From contig SFMO01000189.1 of the NCBI GenBank assembly GCA_004554385.1, positions 1-64,000 on the forward strand: a stretch of 64,000 nucleotides of DNA. The letters are read 5' to 3'. The notes under the pieces are model-generated. The model was not told the DNA's origin and did not search any database. It saw nothing but the letters and a program-made list of their open reading frames with translations. A program made the translations under genes and the position numbers. The stretch comes from Ruminococcus flavefaciens. Lineage in GTDB: Bacteria; Bacillota; Clostridia; Oscillospirales; Ruminococcaceae. Shown piece after piece: positions 1-8,316 of this stretch (position 1 is the stretch's first letter; the number at the start of each line of letters is the position of its first letter).

Positions 1-40
1 CAAGATAAGCAGTAATTTTTTTATGATACTTATTCCTCCC
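1..40 (-). other. leader and possible 5' end of a gene running off the left edge
   Basis: Read on the minus strand, a strong ribosome site (GGGAGG, 35-40) lies about 20 nt after the promoter at 65-93. No ATG, GTG or TTG follows at normal distance. The frame that best looks like a protein start reads I-I-K-K-L-L-L-I-L from an ATC at about 26-28, which resembles the beginning of a signal peptide. The gene body is outside the window, so neither the start codon nor the product can be settled. Confidence 0.35.
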
Positions 41-64
41 GATTTAATAGGAAATTTTAAAGAT

Positions 65-93
65 ATTATACACTGTCTCAGTTCCATTGTCAA
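65..93 (-). promoter_or_regulatory. sigma-70/SigA-type promoter, exact consensus
   Basis: TTGACA (88-93) and TATAAT (65-70) are separated by exactly 17 bp on the minus strand. Transcription would begin near 58 and run off the left edge of the window. Confidence 0.75.
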
Positions 94-137
94 GTGCGGA
101 AGACTTTTAACTGCCTGCACAAACATTGGGAAGCAAA

Positions 138-175
138 CAGGAGAATCCCCTTAATACGGGCATTCTCCTGTTTTT
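138..175 (-). terminator. intrinsic terminator, probably bidirectional
   Basis: A 9-bp perfect stem (CAGGAGAAT, 138-146, with ATTCTCCTG, 162-170) is extended by a C/G-rich base. T runs lie on both sides. It follows the stop codon of the minus-strand LRR-dockerin gene by 8 nt and is its natural terminator. Confidence 0.8.
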
Positions 176-183
176 CCGTCATA

Positions 184-2217
184 TCATTTCTGTTTCTTCA
201 TGTATTCTCCAAAGGTCAATATCTTTTCTTTTGCGGTCGAAGTATATGCATAGTAAGAAAGGATATGTGAAGCGTCCACAGCATTGACTGCTCCGTCTGA
301 ATTTACATCAGCAGCCTTCTTCTGAGCGTCGGTGAAGCTTCCGCTCTTGTTTGTGGAGCTCATAGCGTAATACGTGAGTACTATGGATGCATCGATAGCG
401 TTTATAGTCTTGTTATTATCAACATCGCCGATGGAATAGCTCTCTGTTATTTCGGGGATCTCAGGCTTTTCAACAGTTCCTGTATTCTCGGGAGTAACGG
501 GAATGCTGAATTCCGCAGAAGTCTTGTTTACCTCAAGCATCCTGTTTATCATCTCGGTATACTCGGCACGTGTTGCCTTTCCATGGGGGTCTATGATGCG
601 CTCCTCCTTTGGTGCGCCCTCTTCTCCCTTGCCTTCAATGATATGCCATGTACAAGCCCAGCATATAGCCTCCCAGTGATCGAAGTCAACCTCATAGTAA
701 TCAAGGAAGTCGTCGCTTCGTCCGAAGTCAATTGCTCTCTCATATTTCATATACTCAGAATATCGCATAAGCATGAGAGCAACATCTTCTCTTGTCACCC
801 ATTTGCCAACTCCGAAGGTGTCGGCAATTGCATATGGATAACCGAGGAACAGTGCGTTTTTCTCGCCCCAAAGCAGAGCGTCCTCATACCATGCACCGTG
901 CTCAACATCAGTGAATCTTGACTTAAGTCCGCTGACACTTGGCTTTCCTGCCATTTCGTAAAGAGTCTGTACAGCAGCCTCACGTGTGATAAGCTGGCTT
1001 GTATCTCCGACATACTCCTCCTCATTATTCACAGGGAAAGCCGCCTTCTGTGTTTTGTCCAGATTTACGCCATTGTCATAGGCTATGAAAAAGATATTGT
1101 CTCCGCCTGTGGAGGTATCTCCGCCGAAATCTATCTTCCATGAGCCGAATTTGCCGTAGTTCCAGACGTCAGTGTATTTGCCCTCTTCACGTGCCTTTAT
1201 AAGGAACGGATTATAGCCTATATCAAGCTCGGTAAAGTCATTGATAAATGCCTGCAAAAAGCGCAGGTTCGGATTGTGGGAAAGGTCAAGCCCCTTGATA
1301 TGGTTCTGCATGCAGTCAAAATAAGCAAGCTTCGGGTTATGTGACACATCTACCTCTGTCAGATCATTGTAGGAGCAGATGAACTTGTTCAGCTCGGGGT
1401 TATGACTCACATCAACACTTTTAGCGCCGTTGTTGGAGCAGTTATAATACTGCAGTCCGGGGCACTTGCTTACGTCTATGCTTCCCAGGTCGGGGTTATC
1501 CCAGACATCAAGGCGCTTCATTTTCGGACAGCAGGTAACGTCCAGAGTCTTGAAGTGATTTCTGAAGGCGTCAAGATGCTGCATATTCGGATTATGTGAG
1601 AGGTCAAGCTCGTTCAGATCACAGTCTCCGCACATCAGATGCTCAAGCACAGGATTGTGGCTGACATCTATTTTCTTCAGCGGATTGGTATTGCATTCGA
1701 TGTATGACATTCTCGGGTTTTCCGATACATTAAGTGACGTCAGCTGACAGTCAAAGCAGTACACCCATTCAAGGGTCGGATTTGCCGAAAAATCCAGTGA
1801 AGTAAAGGGATTGCCCGAGCACCACACGCCTGTGATCTCCTGATTCTTGCTGAGATCAAGGGTCGAGATCTGATTATCCATGCAGTAGAGTCCGCGAAGC
1901 TCCACAAGATATTCTATTCCCTTCAGCGACTTGATATTCATGTTGTTGCACCAGATATTTCTTGCATAAACTATCTCGTCAACATCAAGATTGCCGTTTT
2001 TGTCTTTATCAAAGGCACTGGAGATATACGCCCTGAAATTCGGATCGGGAAATGTGCTTGCGTTGATATCTACAGGGTGGATATGTGAAGTATCTCCCCA
2101 GTCAGCGCTTGCATGAAGTGCGATATTTCCGAGTATATCGGCACCTGTTGAAGTAAATGGACCAAAAGCAGTTGCTGCGGCTATCGCTGCGGCTAATATT
2201 TTATTAGTTAGTTTCAT
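184..2217 (-). CDS. secreted leucine-rich-repeat protein with SLH domains and C-terminal dockerin
   Basis: The 677-residue product has a signal peptide (about residues 1-37) and an EF-hand-like segment around 70-80 (DKDKNGNLDVDEI). About ten leucine-rich repeats of roughly 21 residues follow (about 95-335), with a recurring LDLSHNPxL core. Next come three S-layer-homology-like motifs (about 375-560, each with an ITRE/VTRE/ATRAE start) and a type I dockerin (about 594-660) with two GDVDxN/ADVNSDG calcium loops. The dockerin should bind a cohesin on a scaffoldin or cell-surface protein. The LRR region suggests protein or glycan recognition, and SLH modules usually bind cell-wall polymer. Having both SLH and dockerin in one chain gives two possible anchors. 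The start is the ATG at 2217: an upstream in-frame GTG (2226) lies inside the AGGTGAT ribosome site. No catalytic domain is visible. Confidence 0.88.
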   Translation of the reverse strand: MKLTNKILAAAIAAATAFGPFTSTGADILGNIALHASADWGDTSHIHPVDINASTFPDPNFRAYISSAFDKDKNGNLDVDEIVYARNIWCNNMNIKSLKGIEYLVELRGLYCMDNQISTLDLSKNQEITGVWCSGNPFTSLDFSANPTLEWVYCFDCQLTSLNVSENPRMSYIECNTNPLKKIDVSHNPVLEHLMCGDCDLNELDLSHNPNMQHLDAFRNHFKTLDVTCCPKMKRLDVWDNPDLGSIDVSKCPGLQYYNCSNNGAKSVDVSHNPELNKFICSYNDLTEVDVSHNPKLAYFDCMQNHIKGLDLSHNPNLRFLQAFINDFTELDIGYNPFLIKAREEGKYTDVWNYGKFGSWKIDFGGDTSTGGDNIFFIAYDNGVNLDKTQKAAFPVNNEEEYVGDTSQLITREAAVQTLYEMAGKPSVSGLKSRFTDVEHGAWYEDALLWGEKNALFLGYPYAIADTFGVGKWVTREDVALMLMRYSEYMKYERAIDFGRSDDFLDYYEVDFDHWEAICWACTWHIIEGKGEEGAPKEERIIDPHGKATRAEYTEMINRMLEVNKTSAEFSIPVTPENTGTVEKPEIPEITESYSIGDVDNNKTINAIDASIVLTYYAMSSTNKSGSFTDAQKKAADVNSDGAVNAVDASHILSYYAYTSTAKEKILTFGEYMKKQK

Positions 2218-2266
2218 TATTATCACCTACCGTAAAAATTATATGCATTGAATGCTGCTTTTCTTC

Positions 2267-2295
2267 ATTATATCATGGCATTATGGTAATTTCAA
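2267..2295 (-). promoter_or_regulatory. promoter of the LRR-dockerin gene
   Basis: TTGAAA (2290-2295), a 17-bp spacer and TATAAT (2267-2272) on the minus strand, about 50 bp before the ATG at 2217. Confidence 0.7.
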
Positions 2296-2378
2296 GACAT
2301 AACGCAAAATATTTTCTCTCCATTTTCAAATATCCCACTGCCTTTCCCCCATGACTAAGAGCATATATCATGGGTTTT

Positions 2379-3869
2379 TCAGTCTCTTCTGAAAAGATCC
2401 CTTGTGTAGACCTTTTCAGCCACGTCATCAAGAACGCTGCTGTATCTGTTGGCAACTATACATCCGCACATCTTCTTGAATTTCTTCAGGTCATTGACTA
2501 CAAGTGAACCAAAGAATGTGCTGCCGTTTTCAAGAGTCGGCTCATATATGACTATGGTAGCCCCCTTGGCCTTTATGCGCTTCATTACTCCCTGTATGGA
2601 GGACTGTCGGAAGTTGTCGCTGTTGGACTTCATAGTAAGGCGGTATATGCCGACCACAACGTTCTTCTCCATGTTGCTGTCGAACTGATTGTTGGAGACA
2701 TAGCTGTAGCCCCCTGCCATTTCAAGGACTCTGTCCGCAATGAAATCCTTTCGTGTCCTGTTGCTCTCAACGATAGCTGTCATCATGTTCTGCGGCACGT
2801 TCTGATAATTTGCAAGAAGCTGCTTGGTGTCCTTCGGCAGGCAGTATCCGCCGTAACCGAAGGAAGGATTATTATAGTAATCTCCCACACGCGGATCAAG
2901 ACAGACGCCCTTGATTATGTGAGAGGTATTCAGATTCTTGACCTCCGCATAGGTATCGAGCTCGTTGAAATATGACACACGGAGGGCAAGATATGTGTTT
3001 ACAAAAAGCTTTGTTGCCTCTGCCTCTGTAGTAGCCATGAACAGTACGGGTATATCCTGTTTGACAGCCCCCTGCTTCAGCAATGCGGCAAAGGTCTCCG
3101 CAGCATCCTTGTTGGCTTCGTCATAACCCACTATGATACGGCTCGGATAAAGATTATCGTAAAGTGCCTTGGACTCGCGGAGAAATTCGGGACTGAAAAT
3201 AATATTGTCCATACCCAGCTTTTCCCTTACCTGCACGGTATAGCCAACAGGAATCGTAGACTTGATAACAACTGTCGGCTTTTTTCTGCTGTCAGCCGTC
3301 ACCTTTTTGACGAGCTCAAGAACGGACTCAACTGCAGAGCAGTCAAAAAAATTTGTCTTGGGATCATAGTTCGTAGGAGCGGCAACAATGATATAATCCG
3401 CGTCCTTATATGCAGCCTCGCCATCTGTTGTGGCTGTGAGGGAAAGTCTGCGTTTCTCATGCTCTGCAAGGTACTTCTCGATATAGTCGTCCTGTATAGG
3501 GCTTGTCCAGCTATTCAGCTTCTCCACCTTTTCGGGAACTATATCCACGGCGGTAACATCATTATGCTGTGAGAGCAGTACCGCAAGTGAAAGTCCGACA
3601 TAGCCTGTTCCTGCAACTGCTATTTTTTTGCGGTCTATAGCTTTTTCCTCTGCCGTATCCTCGACAAAAAGATCGGTATAGTCAAATCCGAGCACCTCGG
3701 ACAGTGCCAGAAGCTGATCTACTGAGGGGCTGTAATCCGCAGATTCCAGCCTTGTGAACATGGTGCGGTTTATACCTGTTTTTTCAGACAGGGCGGTCTG
3801 TGACAGACCTGCGGCTTTTCTTTTGCTGCTTACGATCTCAGCAAGCTTTTCCAATGACAAATGCTTCAT
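2379..3869 (-). CDS. UDP-glucose 6-dehydrogenase fused to an N-terminal XRE-type DNA-binding domain
   Basis: The 496-residue protein has two parts. Residues about 3-65 are a Cro/CI-type helix-turn-helix (LSQTALSEKTGINRTMFTRL with typical flanking helices). From residue about 78 it is a UDP-glucose/GDP-mannose dehydrogenase: an NAD-binding GTGYVGLSLA loop, the central helical dimer region, and the catalytic cysteine at about 343 in GYGGYCLPKDTK. The enzyme half should oxidise UDP-glucose, or a related nucleotide sugar, to the uronic acid for capsule or wall polysaccharide. The fusion suggests a sensor or autoregulator that couples sugar-nucleotide level to transcription. A perfect inverted repeat lies in its own leader (3889-3907). 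The start is ATG 3869, with GGGAG 8 nt upstream; a longer reading from 3914 would cross the operator and lacks a ribosome site. UDP-glucose rather than another NDP-sugar is inference. Confidence 0.88.
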   Translation of the reverse strand: MKHLSLEKLAEIVSSKRKAAGLSQTALSEKTGINRTMFTRLESADYSPSVDQLLALSEVLGFDYTDLFVEDTAEEKAIDRKKIAVAGTGYVGLSLAVLLSQHNDVTAVDIVPEKVEKLNSWTSPIQDDYIEKYLAEHEKRRLSLTATTDGEAAYKDADYIIVAAPTNYDPKTNFFDCSAVESVLELVKKVTADSRKKPTVVIKSTIPVGYTVQVREKLGMDNIIFSPEFLRESKALYDNLYPSRIIVGYDEANKDAAETFAALLKQGAVKQDIPVLFMATTEAEATKLFVNTYLALRVSYFNELDTYAEVKNLNTSHIIKGVCLDPRVGDYYNNPSFGYGGYCLPKDTKQLLANYQNVPQNMMTAIVESNRTRKDFIADRVLEMAGGYSYVSNNQFDSNMEKNVVVGIYRLTMKSNSDNFRQSSIQGVMKRIKAKGATIVIYEPTLENGSTFFGSLVVNDLKKFKKMCGCIVANRYSSVLDDVAEKVYTRDLFRRD

Positions 3870-3888
3870 AACATATCTCCCATAGTTA

Positions 3889-3907
3889 ATGTCATTAAAA
3901 ATGACAT
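3889..3907. promoter_or_regulatory. probable operator for the XRE-dehydrogenase fusion
   Basis: A perfect inverted repeat ATGTCATT-AAA-AATGACAT lies between the promoter (3933-3961) and the ATG (3869), at about +20 to +38 of the transcript. XRE proteins bind such short palindromes and the gene itself encodes an XRE domain, so autoregulation is the simplest reading. This is not shown by sequence alone. Confidence 0.55.
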
Positions 3908-3932
3908 ATTTCATATTTTATTCTGTTACTAC

Positions 3933-3961
3933 ATTATAGCAGATGTCCGAATAAAAGTCAA
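3933..3961 (-). promoter_or_regulatory. promoter of the XRE-dehydrogenase gene
   Basis: TTGACT (3956-3961), a 17-bp spacer and TATAAT (3933-3938) on the minus strand. The rest of 3970-4150, between two divergent promoters, is AT-rich with no other site I can name. Confidence 0.75.
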
Positions 3962-4157
3962 CCCGACAAAATACAACAGTTCTTTTCACTAATATTTTCC
4001 TTAATCTTTGTCTGATTCGCCGAAATTCTCTTTTTTCTGCAACTATCCTTCCGTTTTTTTACACTTATCTATTGAAAAAATTCAGTTACAATTCGCTGCG
4101 TAATAAGCAATGCGTACTCAGTAACCGAATTTCAACTTTATTGTTAAGATATATTCA

Positions 4158-4186
4158 TTGACTTAATACAAAAATGATGGTATCAT
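4158..4186 (+). promoter_or_regulatory. promoter of the DUF4349 lipoprotein gene
   Basis: TTGACT (4158-4163), 17-bp spacer, TATCAT (4181-4186), followed by an AAGGAGG ribosome site and ATG at 4220. Confidence 0.65.
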
Positions 4187-4219
4187 ATATAAAAACCACC
4201 GAAAAAGGAGGAACTATCC

Positions 4220-5410
4220 ATGAAAAAAACTCTAATAGCAGCCATTCTCGCAAGTGCAGTCGTTCTTACAGGCTGCGGAAACAGCGATAACAAAGCCGCC
4301 TCATCAACATACAATTTCAGAGCTGATAATGCAGCCGGCGAATACGTAAAAAACGACGAAACAGCAGAAGAACTTGTGACCAACGATCCCTCAGAAACGC
4401 CCGAAGATTACAAGGAGTCACCGGTCAGCACGATAAATACACAAATGCTGGTATACTCCTGTGATATGAGTATCGACGTTCTGGAGTTCAACGATTCGGT
4501 TGACCGTATACATGACTATATAAAGCAATACAACGGTTTTATTGAGAGCGAGAGATACTCCGACGGCGGCAGTTCATCTCAGTGGATGTATTCAGAGGAA
4601 CAGAAGTGGAAGAACTTCCACGCTGTTATCAGGATACCAAGTGCTCAATACGAGGACTTCTGCAAGTCTGCCGAATCCGTAGGCGATATGAGAACAAAGG
4701 ACGCTTCGGTACAGAATCTGACCACAGAGTACTCCGACCTGAAAACCACTCTCAGCATATATGAAGCCAAAGAGGAACGCTACCTTGAAATGCTCAAGGA
4801 GATCAAGGATCAGAATAAGGCTATATCCGTTGAAGAGGAGCTTACCGACATACAGATCGAGATCGCAAGGATCAAGACCCGTATGAACAATATCGAAAAC
4901 GACGTTGCTTACTCCTATGTGAATCTCACACTCAATGAGGTCCGCAAGTACACTGACAAGCCTGCCGTGAAAAAGACAGATACCTTCGGACAGCGGCTCA
5001 GAAACACTCTTTCAAGCACATGGAGTGGCTTCCTCAACTTCCTCGAAGGTTTCCTCTTTGTTATCATCAAAGTTCTCCCATATCTGCTGCTTATAGGTAT
5101 TGCGGCATTCATCATCACTAAGATAACCAAGTTCTGCATAAAGAAAAGCGAGATCAAAAAGAAAAAGAGATATGAGGAAATGGTAAAGAACGGCACTGTA
5201 TACGGAGGTCCCATATTCCCCAACGGAAATAACAGACCTATGCCTAACATTCCGCCTGCACCTGTACCGCCTGCTCCCACGCAGAACGGCGCACCTGCTC
5301 CGAACCAGCCTGCACCGCCTGCAAGCGCTCCTTCAGCAGCTGCGAATAAAACTGAAAACAACGCTCCGCAGAAAAATAATGCCACCGACAACGGTGAGAA
5401 GAAGAAATAA
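4220..5410 (+). CDS. DUF4349 family membrane-anchored lipoprotein
   Basis: The 396-residue product starts with a lipoprotein signal peptide (VVLTGC, lipid-modified Cys at 19). A DUF4349-type extracellular domain follows, about residues 75-255, with a central heptad-rich segment (about 170-235) likely to form a coiled coil. One transmembrane helix lies at about 280-305, then a basic stretch and a proline/alanine-rich tail (about 330-396). The family is common in Firmicutes and has no established function. The combination of lipid anchor and transmembrane helix suggests both ends of the domain are held at the membrane. The start has AAGGAGG upstream. It is monocistronic: own promoter, and a terminator 8 nt past the stop. 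The Pro/Ala-rich tail is low complexity and probably disordered. Confidence 0.82.
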   Translation: MKKTLIAAILASAVVLTGCGNSDNKAASSTYNFRADNAAGEYVKNDETAEELVTNDPSETPEDYKESPVSTINTQMLVYSCDMSIDVLEFNDSVDRIHDYIKQYNGFIESERYSDGGSSSQWMYSEEQKWKNFHAVIRIPSAQYEDFCKSAESVGDMRTKDASVQNLTTEYSDLKTTLSIYEAKEERYLEMLKEIKDQNKAISVEEELTDIQIEIARIKTRMNNIENDVAYSYVNLTLNEVRKYTDKPAVKKTDTFGQRLRNTLSSTWSGFLNFLEGFLFVIIKVLPYLLLIGIAAFIITKITKFCIKKSEIKKKKRYEEMVKNGTVYGGPIFPNGNNRPMPNIPPAPVPPAPTQNGAPAPNQPAPPASAPSAAANKTENNAPQKNNATDNGEKKK

Positions 5411-5417
5411 TAAAAAC

Positions 5418-5445
5418 AAGTCCCCACATTTCTGTGGGGACTTTT
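5418..5445. terminator. bidirectional terminator between convergent genes
   Basis: An 11-bp perfect stem (AAGTCCCCACA / TGTGGGGACTT) with loop TTTC, T run on the plus side and A run on the other. It separates the plus-strand DUF4349 gene from the minus-strand GH11-CE3 gene. Confidence 0.88.
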
Positions 5446-5451
5446 CTTGTG

Positions 5452-7884
5452 TTATGCACCAATTTCAGAAATGAGCTCCATTACCTTGCCGAGAAGATAT
5501 TCCTGTATCCTGAGAGCGTCATTTAAGGTGATACCCTCTGTGCTTCTGTCAACGTCGCCGTTGAGCCAGCCCTGCTCTGTGATGTGCTTCTCGTCCGAGC
5601 CTTCCAGACCGTACTTGTTCGGATTTGCCAGAGCCTGCATAATGAGTACAACATCAGCCATATCAATACCGCCGTCGTTGTTAGCGTCGCCTGCCTTTGT
5701 AACAGTCAGCTCAGGAGCAGTAGTTGTGGCAGTTTCTGTTGTAGTTGTAGTTGTGGTTGTAGTTGTAGTTGTGGTTGTAGTTGTTGTCGTTGTAGTGCTT
5801 GTGGTTGTAGTAGTAGTTGTTGTCGTTGTGGTGGTTGTTGTTGTGGTGGTAATTACAGGTGCTGAAGCAGCAACATACTTGTCGATGGTGTCCGCCCAGA
5901 AAGCCCCCATTTTCTTATAACCGCCGCCATTTGGGTGAAGTTTATCTGTGCCTATATCATTCATGCCGTTCAGACAGCCATGAACATCTGCAAACTTTAC
6001 ATTTTTGCCCTTGCTTGCGTAGTCCTCGGCGACCTTCTTCACAGTATTGTTGTAATTGGCAACTCTCTGCGAATTTCCGCCGTAAGCTGTAAACTCTGGT
6101 ATTGATCCCATGAACACCACGCTGCCCTCGGGGAGATCTCCGAGAATATGATCCATGAGACTGTGAAGATCCTTCTCGCAGTCGCTCATAGAACGGTTGG
6201 CAGTCATATCGTTAGTACCGATGATAAGGAGAACTATATCAGGCTGAGCCTTTTTAACAGCGTCCTTACTCTTCAGCCTTTCAAGAAGACCGTTCTCTCC
6301 CCAGCTTGGGATAGGATACTGCTGCTTGATAGTGAAGCCGCTGTAACCTGCGTTGTTATCATCGTATGACATACCGTTGAAGGAAGCGCTGTTCTGTCCC
6401 TCAGGTCCTACCATATCTATTTTGGTATAACCCTTCTGCTTCAGGTCGTTGAAGAGGTACTTTCTGTAGCCGCCTGTTTCGCCCATACCAAAGGTAATAG
6501 AGTCACCTATAGGCATTATCTTTATGGTATCGCTCTTGGAGAGGATGTTTCCGCCTGCGGGTTGATCATCTGCCGTCAAATTCGGTGCTCCGACGATACC
6601 CTTCCCTGTTTCTACACGGGATGGCGTACCTTTAACAGCAGCCTGTACCGCATCAATATTAAAAGAACACAGATCGCCTGAGCCCTCGGGAGTCTCAAAG
6701 TAAAGTATCATATCTCCGCTGTTATCGGGGATAGTAAATTCCGTATTCTCTATCTTTGTCCATTCGCCGCTCTTCGCTGTACAGCCGGCTACCTTTGTAT
6801 AGACAGCGCTGTTTCCGCTGCCCTGCTGGAGAGACATCTGGAAATCCACGTCCTTGCCTTCCGTTTGCAGCATCGCCGCACTAAAGCTGTAGGTCTCGCC
6901 GGGAATAAAAACATCAGGATCAAGCTGGAACTCACAACCGTTCCACTCATTGTCCCTGCCGTTTACTTTAAACGAATAACCCTTGTCATAGTAGTTTTTA
7001 TCATCATTATAGCATAAAACGTCGCCGCGTCCCTTCCAGTAGTTCTGATCCTCCTCAAAATCACTGACAAAGTAAATGCCGTTTTCCTGATCAGGAACAA
7101 TTTCCAGATACTTTTTTGGCAGATAAGCGTCATAATCGGGAATATCATCGATATTTCCGAAAACTCCAAATTGCTTTACATCAGCCGATCCGCTTGACCC
7201 TAACGCCTCAATAAAAAGGCTTACCTCATAAAGAGTTCCGGACATATCCATACCCATTTCCGACCATGCATCAAAGTGTTTGCCTACGTGTACAATGCCT
7301 CTCATAATACTACTGGTATCTTTCTTTGCACCGTTTATCCAGCGGACGCTCCAGTACTGAGGAAATGTAGCAGTTCCGTCAATAGACGGCTGATTTGTAC
7401 GCATAACCTTGTATACACCATATTCGTTGTCGTCGATAGTTACCGTTCCCTTATTCTCTGCTAAGCCTCCGGGCGGACGCCAGTCGCCCCACCCCTCAAT
7501 GATATAGTACTCTGCGAGAGGGTTCCTTGTCCAGCCATAAACGCCCATATACGCATTGCCTTTTGGTGTAAACTCAGCATTATAGGAAAGTATCAGGTCT
7601 TTGCTTATGGACTTGTAATTCTGTTTTTCATCGTCATAATTCACGCCCATTTTAGCAATATAGTTCGAAACATTGCTCCACGAGCAGGTAAATGAACCTG
7701 CCGACGGTTCCATTTCCGCCTCTCCCGTATTATATTGATTCCACATTTCGTAATCGAATCCGCCGAGATTGCCTCTGATCTGCTTATCGGCAGCATTTAC
7801 AGACGAGGCAGAGGGGATGCCTGCTGTAATGATCATTGCCGAAACAGCTGTGCTTATCGCACGTTTTAAGCTATTAAAGTTCAT
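5452..7884 (-). CDS. cellulosomal GH11 xylanase - CBM22 - CE3 acetyl xylan esterase - dockerin
   Basis: This 810-residue secreted enzyme has a signal peptide (about 1-32) and a GH11 endo-beta-1,4-xylanase (about 35-245; likely nucleophile Glu 125 in LAEYYIIE, acid/base Glu 226 in LFIEALGSSGS). Then come a CBM22 xylan-binding module (about 270-415) and a CE3-type SGNH esterase (about 452-672; GDSIT with Ser 462, GTND, DxxHPN). A threonine-only linker of about 45 residues leads to a C-terminal dockerin with an inserted loop between its two calcium repeats. The xylanase would cut the backbone while the esterase removes acetyl groups from the same polymer. The same modules are known together in R. 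flavefaciens enzymes. The start is ATG 7884, with AAAGGAGTG upstream; an in-frame extension to 7995 has no ribosome site and runs into the promoter. Confidence 0.93.
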   Translation of the reverse strand: MNFNSLKRAISTAVSAMIITAGIPSASSVNAADKQIRGNLGGFDYEMWNQYNTGEAEMEPSAGSFTCSWSNVSNYIAKMGVNYDDEKQNYKSISKDLILSYNAEFTPKGNAYMGVYGWTRNPLAEYYIIEGWGDWRPPGGLAENKGTVTIDDNEYGVYKVMRTNQPSIDGTATFPQYWSVRWINGAKKDTSSIMRGIVHVGKHFDAWSEMGMDMSGTLYEVSLFIEALGSSGSADVKQFGVFGNIDDIPDYDAYLPKKYLEIVPDQENGIYFVSDFEEDQNYWKGRGDVLCYNDDKNYYDKGYSFKVNGRDNEWNGCEFQLDPDVFIPGETYSFSAAMLQTEGKDVDFQMSLQQGSGNSAVYTKVAGCTAKSGEWTKIENTEFTIPDNSGDMILYFETPEGSGDLCSFNIDAVQAAVKGTPSRVETGKGIVGAPNLTADDQPAGGNILSKSDTIKIMPIGDSITFGMGETGGYRKYLFNDLKQKGYTKIDMVGPEGQNSASFNGMSYDDNNAGYSGFTIKQQYPIPSWGENGLLERLKSKDAVKKAQPDIVLLIIGTNDMTANRSMSDCEKDLHSLMDHILGDLPEGSVVFMGSIPEFTAYGGNSQRVANYNNTVKKVAEDYASKGKNVKFADVHGCLNGMNDIGTDKLHPNGGGYKKMGAFWADTIDKYVAASAPVITTTTTTTTTTTTTTTTTSTTTTTTTTTTTTTTTTTTTTETATTTAPELTVTKAGDANNDGGIDMADVVLIMQALANPNKYGLEGSDEKHITEQGWLNGDVDRSTEGITLNDALRIQEYLLGKVMELISEIGA
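5738..5850 (-). repeat. ACN codon repeat encoding the polythreonine linker
   Basis: About 110 bp consist almost only of ACA/ACC/ACT threonine codons (with one Ser codon), seen on the plus strand as GTTGTAGTTGTGG-type repeats. It links the CE3 domain to the dockerin. Such tracts are prone to slipped-strand length change in steps of three. Confidence 0.85.
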
Positions 7885-7983
7885 TTTTTCACTCCTTTTT
7901 TGATTATTCTTTACTTTGCCTATGTTTGTTTTTCGGCGCAGTTTATATATGCCTGAAAACATACGCCTTATTCTTACAGTTAT

Positions 7984-8012
7984 AATATACATCATCTATG
8001 AGGATTTGTAAA
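7984..8012 (-). promoter_or_regulatory. promoter of the GH11-CE3 gene
   Basis: TTTACA (8007-8012), 17-bp spacer, TATATT (7984-7989) on the minus strand. This gives a leader of about 95 nt before ATG 7884. Confidence 0.6.
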
Positions 8013-8068
8013 GATTTTTCGGTGAAAAAAGCAGGAATTGTCAGTAAATCATAATAATGCATAAAACA

Positions 8069-8165
8069 GTAAACGCTTCCGAAAACTCGGAAGCGTTTAC
8101 AAAAGGCTTTACACTTAACTGATCTCTGCAGACTAATCGCTGTTAACGCCTGCAGGATCTTTTTT
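8069..8165. other. two strong hairpins in the 7885-8316 intergenic region
   Basis: Hairpin one (8069-8100) is a 14-bp perfect stem GTAAACGCTTCCGA with a 4-nt loop. Read on the minus strand it is followed by TGTTTTATG, like a terminator. Hairpin two (8121-8159) pairs GATCTCTGCAG with CTGCAGGATC, with one bulge, and is followed on the plus strand by six T. They may end transcription of the zinc-ribbon gene, or form part of a short RNA upstream of the xylanase promoter. The outer arms of hairpin one resemble half of a CcpA (cre) site but do not match it fully. Confidence 0.5.
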
Positions 8166-8316
8166 ATCTGTTATTCTTCTTTACAGCTACATAATACTAT
8201 ACATTTCAACAAAAATAATGTATTTTTTGTTAACAATGTACTAAATGCAATAAACTTTGTAGCTTTAGCTAAAAACGTGTATCGTGATTTGTGAACAATA
8301 ACAAATAACCTCCGCC

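Noticed and set aside
5447..5920. Plus-strand frame with long polyvaline tract
   Set aside because: Antisense shadow of the polythreonine linker in the GH11-CE3 gene; no ribosome site or codon pattern of its own.
7885..7995. 37-residue N-terminal extension of the GH11-CE3 protein
   Set aside because: No ribosome site at 7995, it overlaps the promoter, and the signal peptide begins at 7884 behind AAAGGAGTG.
8069..8100. CcpA cre site
   Set aside because: The left arm fits TGWAANCG, but the right half of the consensus does not match at two positions.
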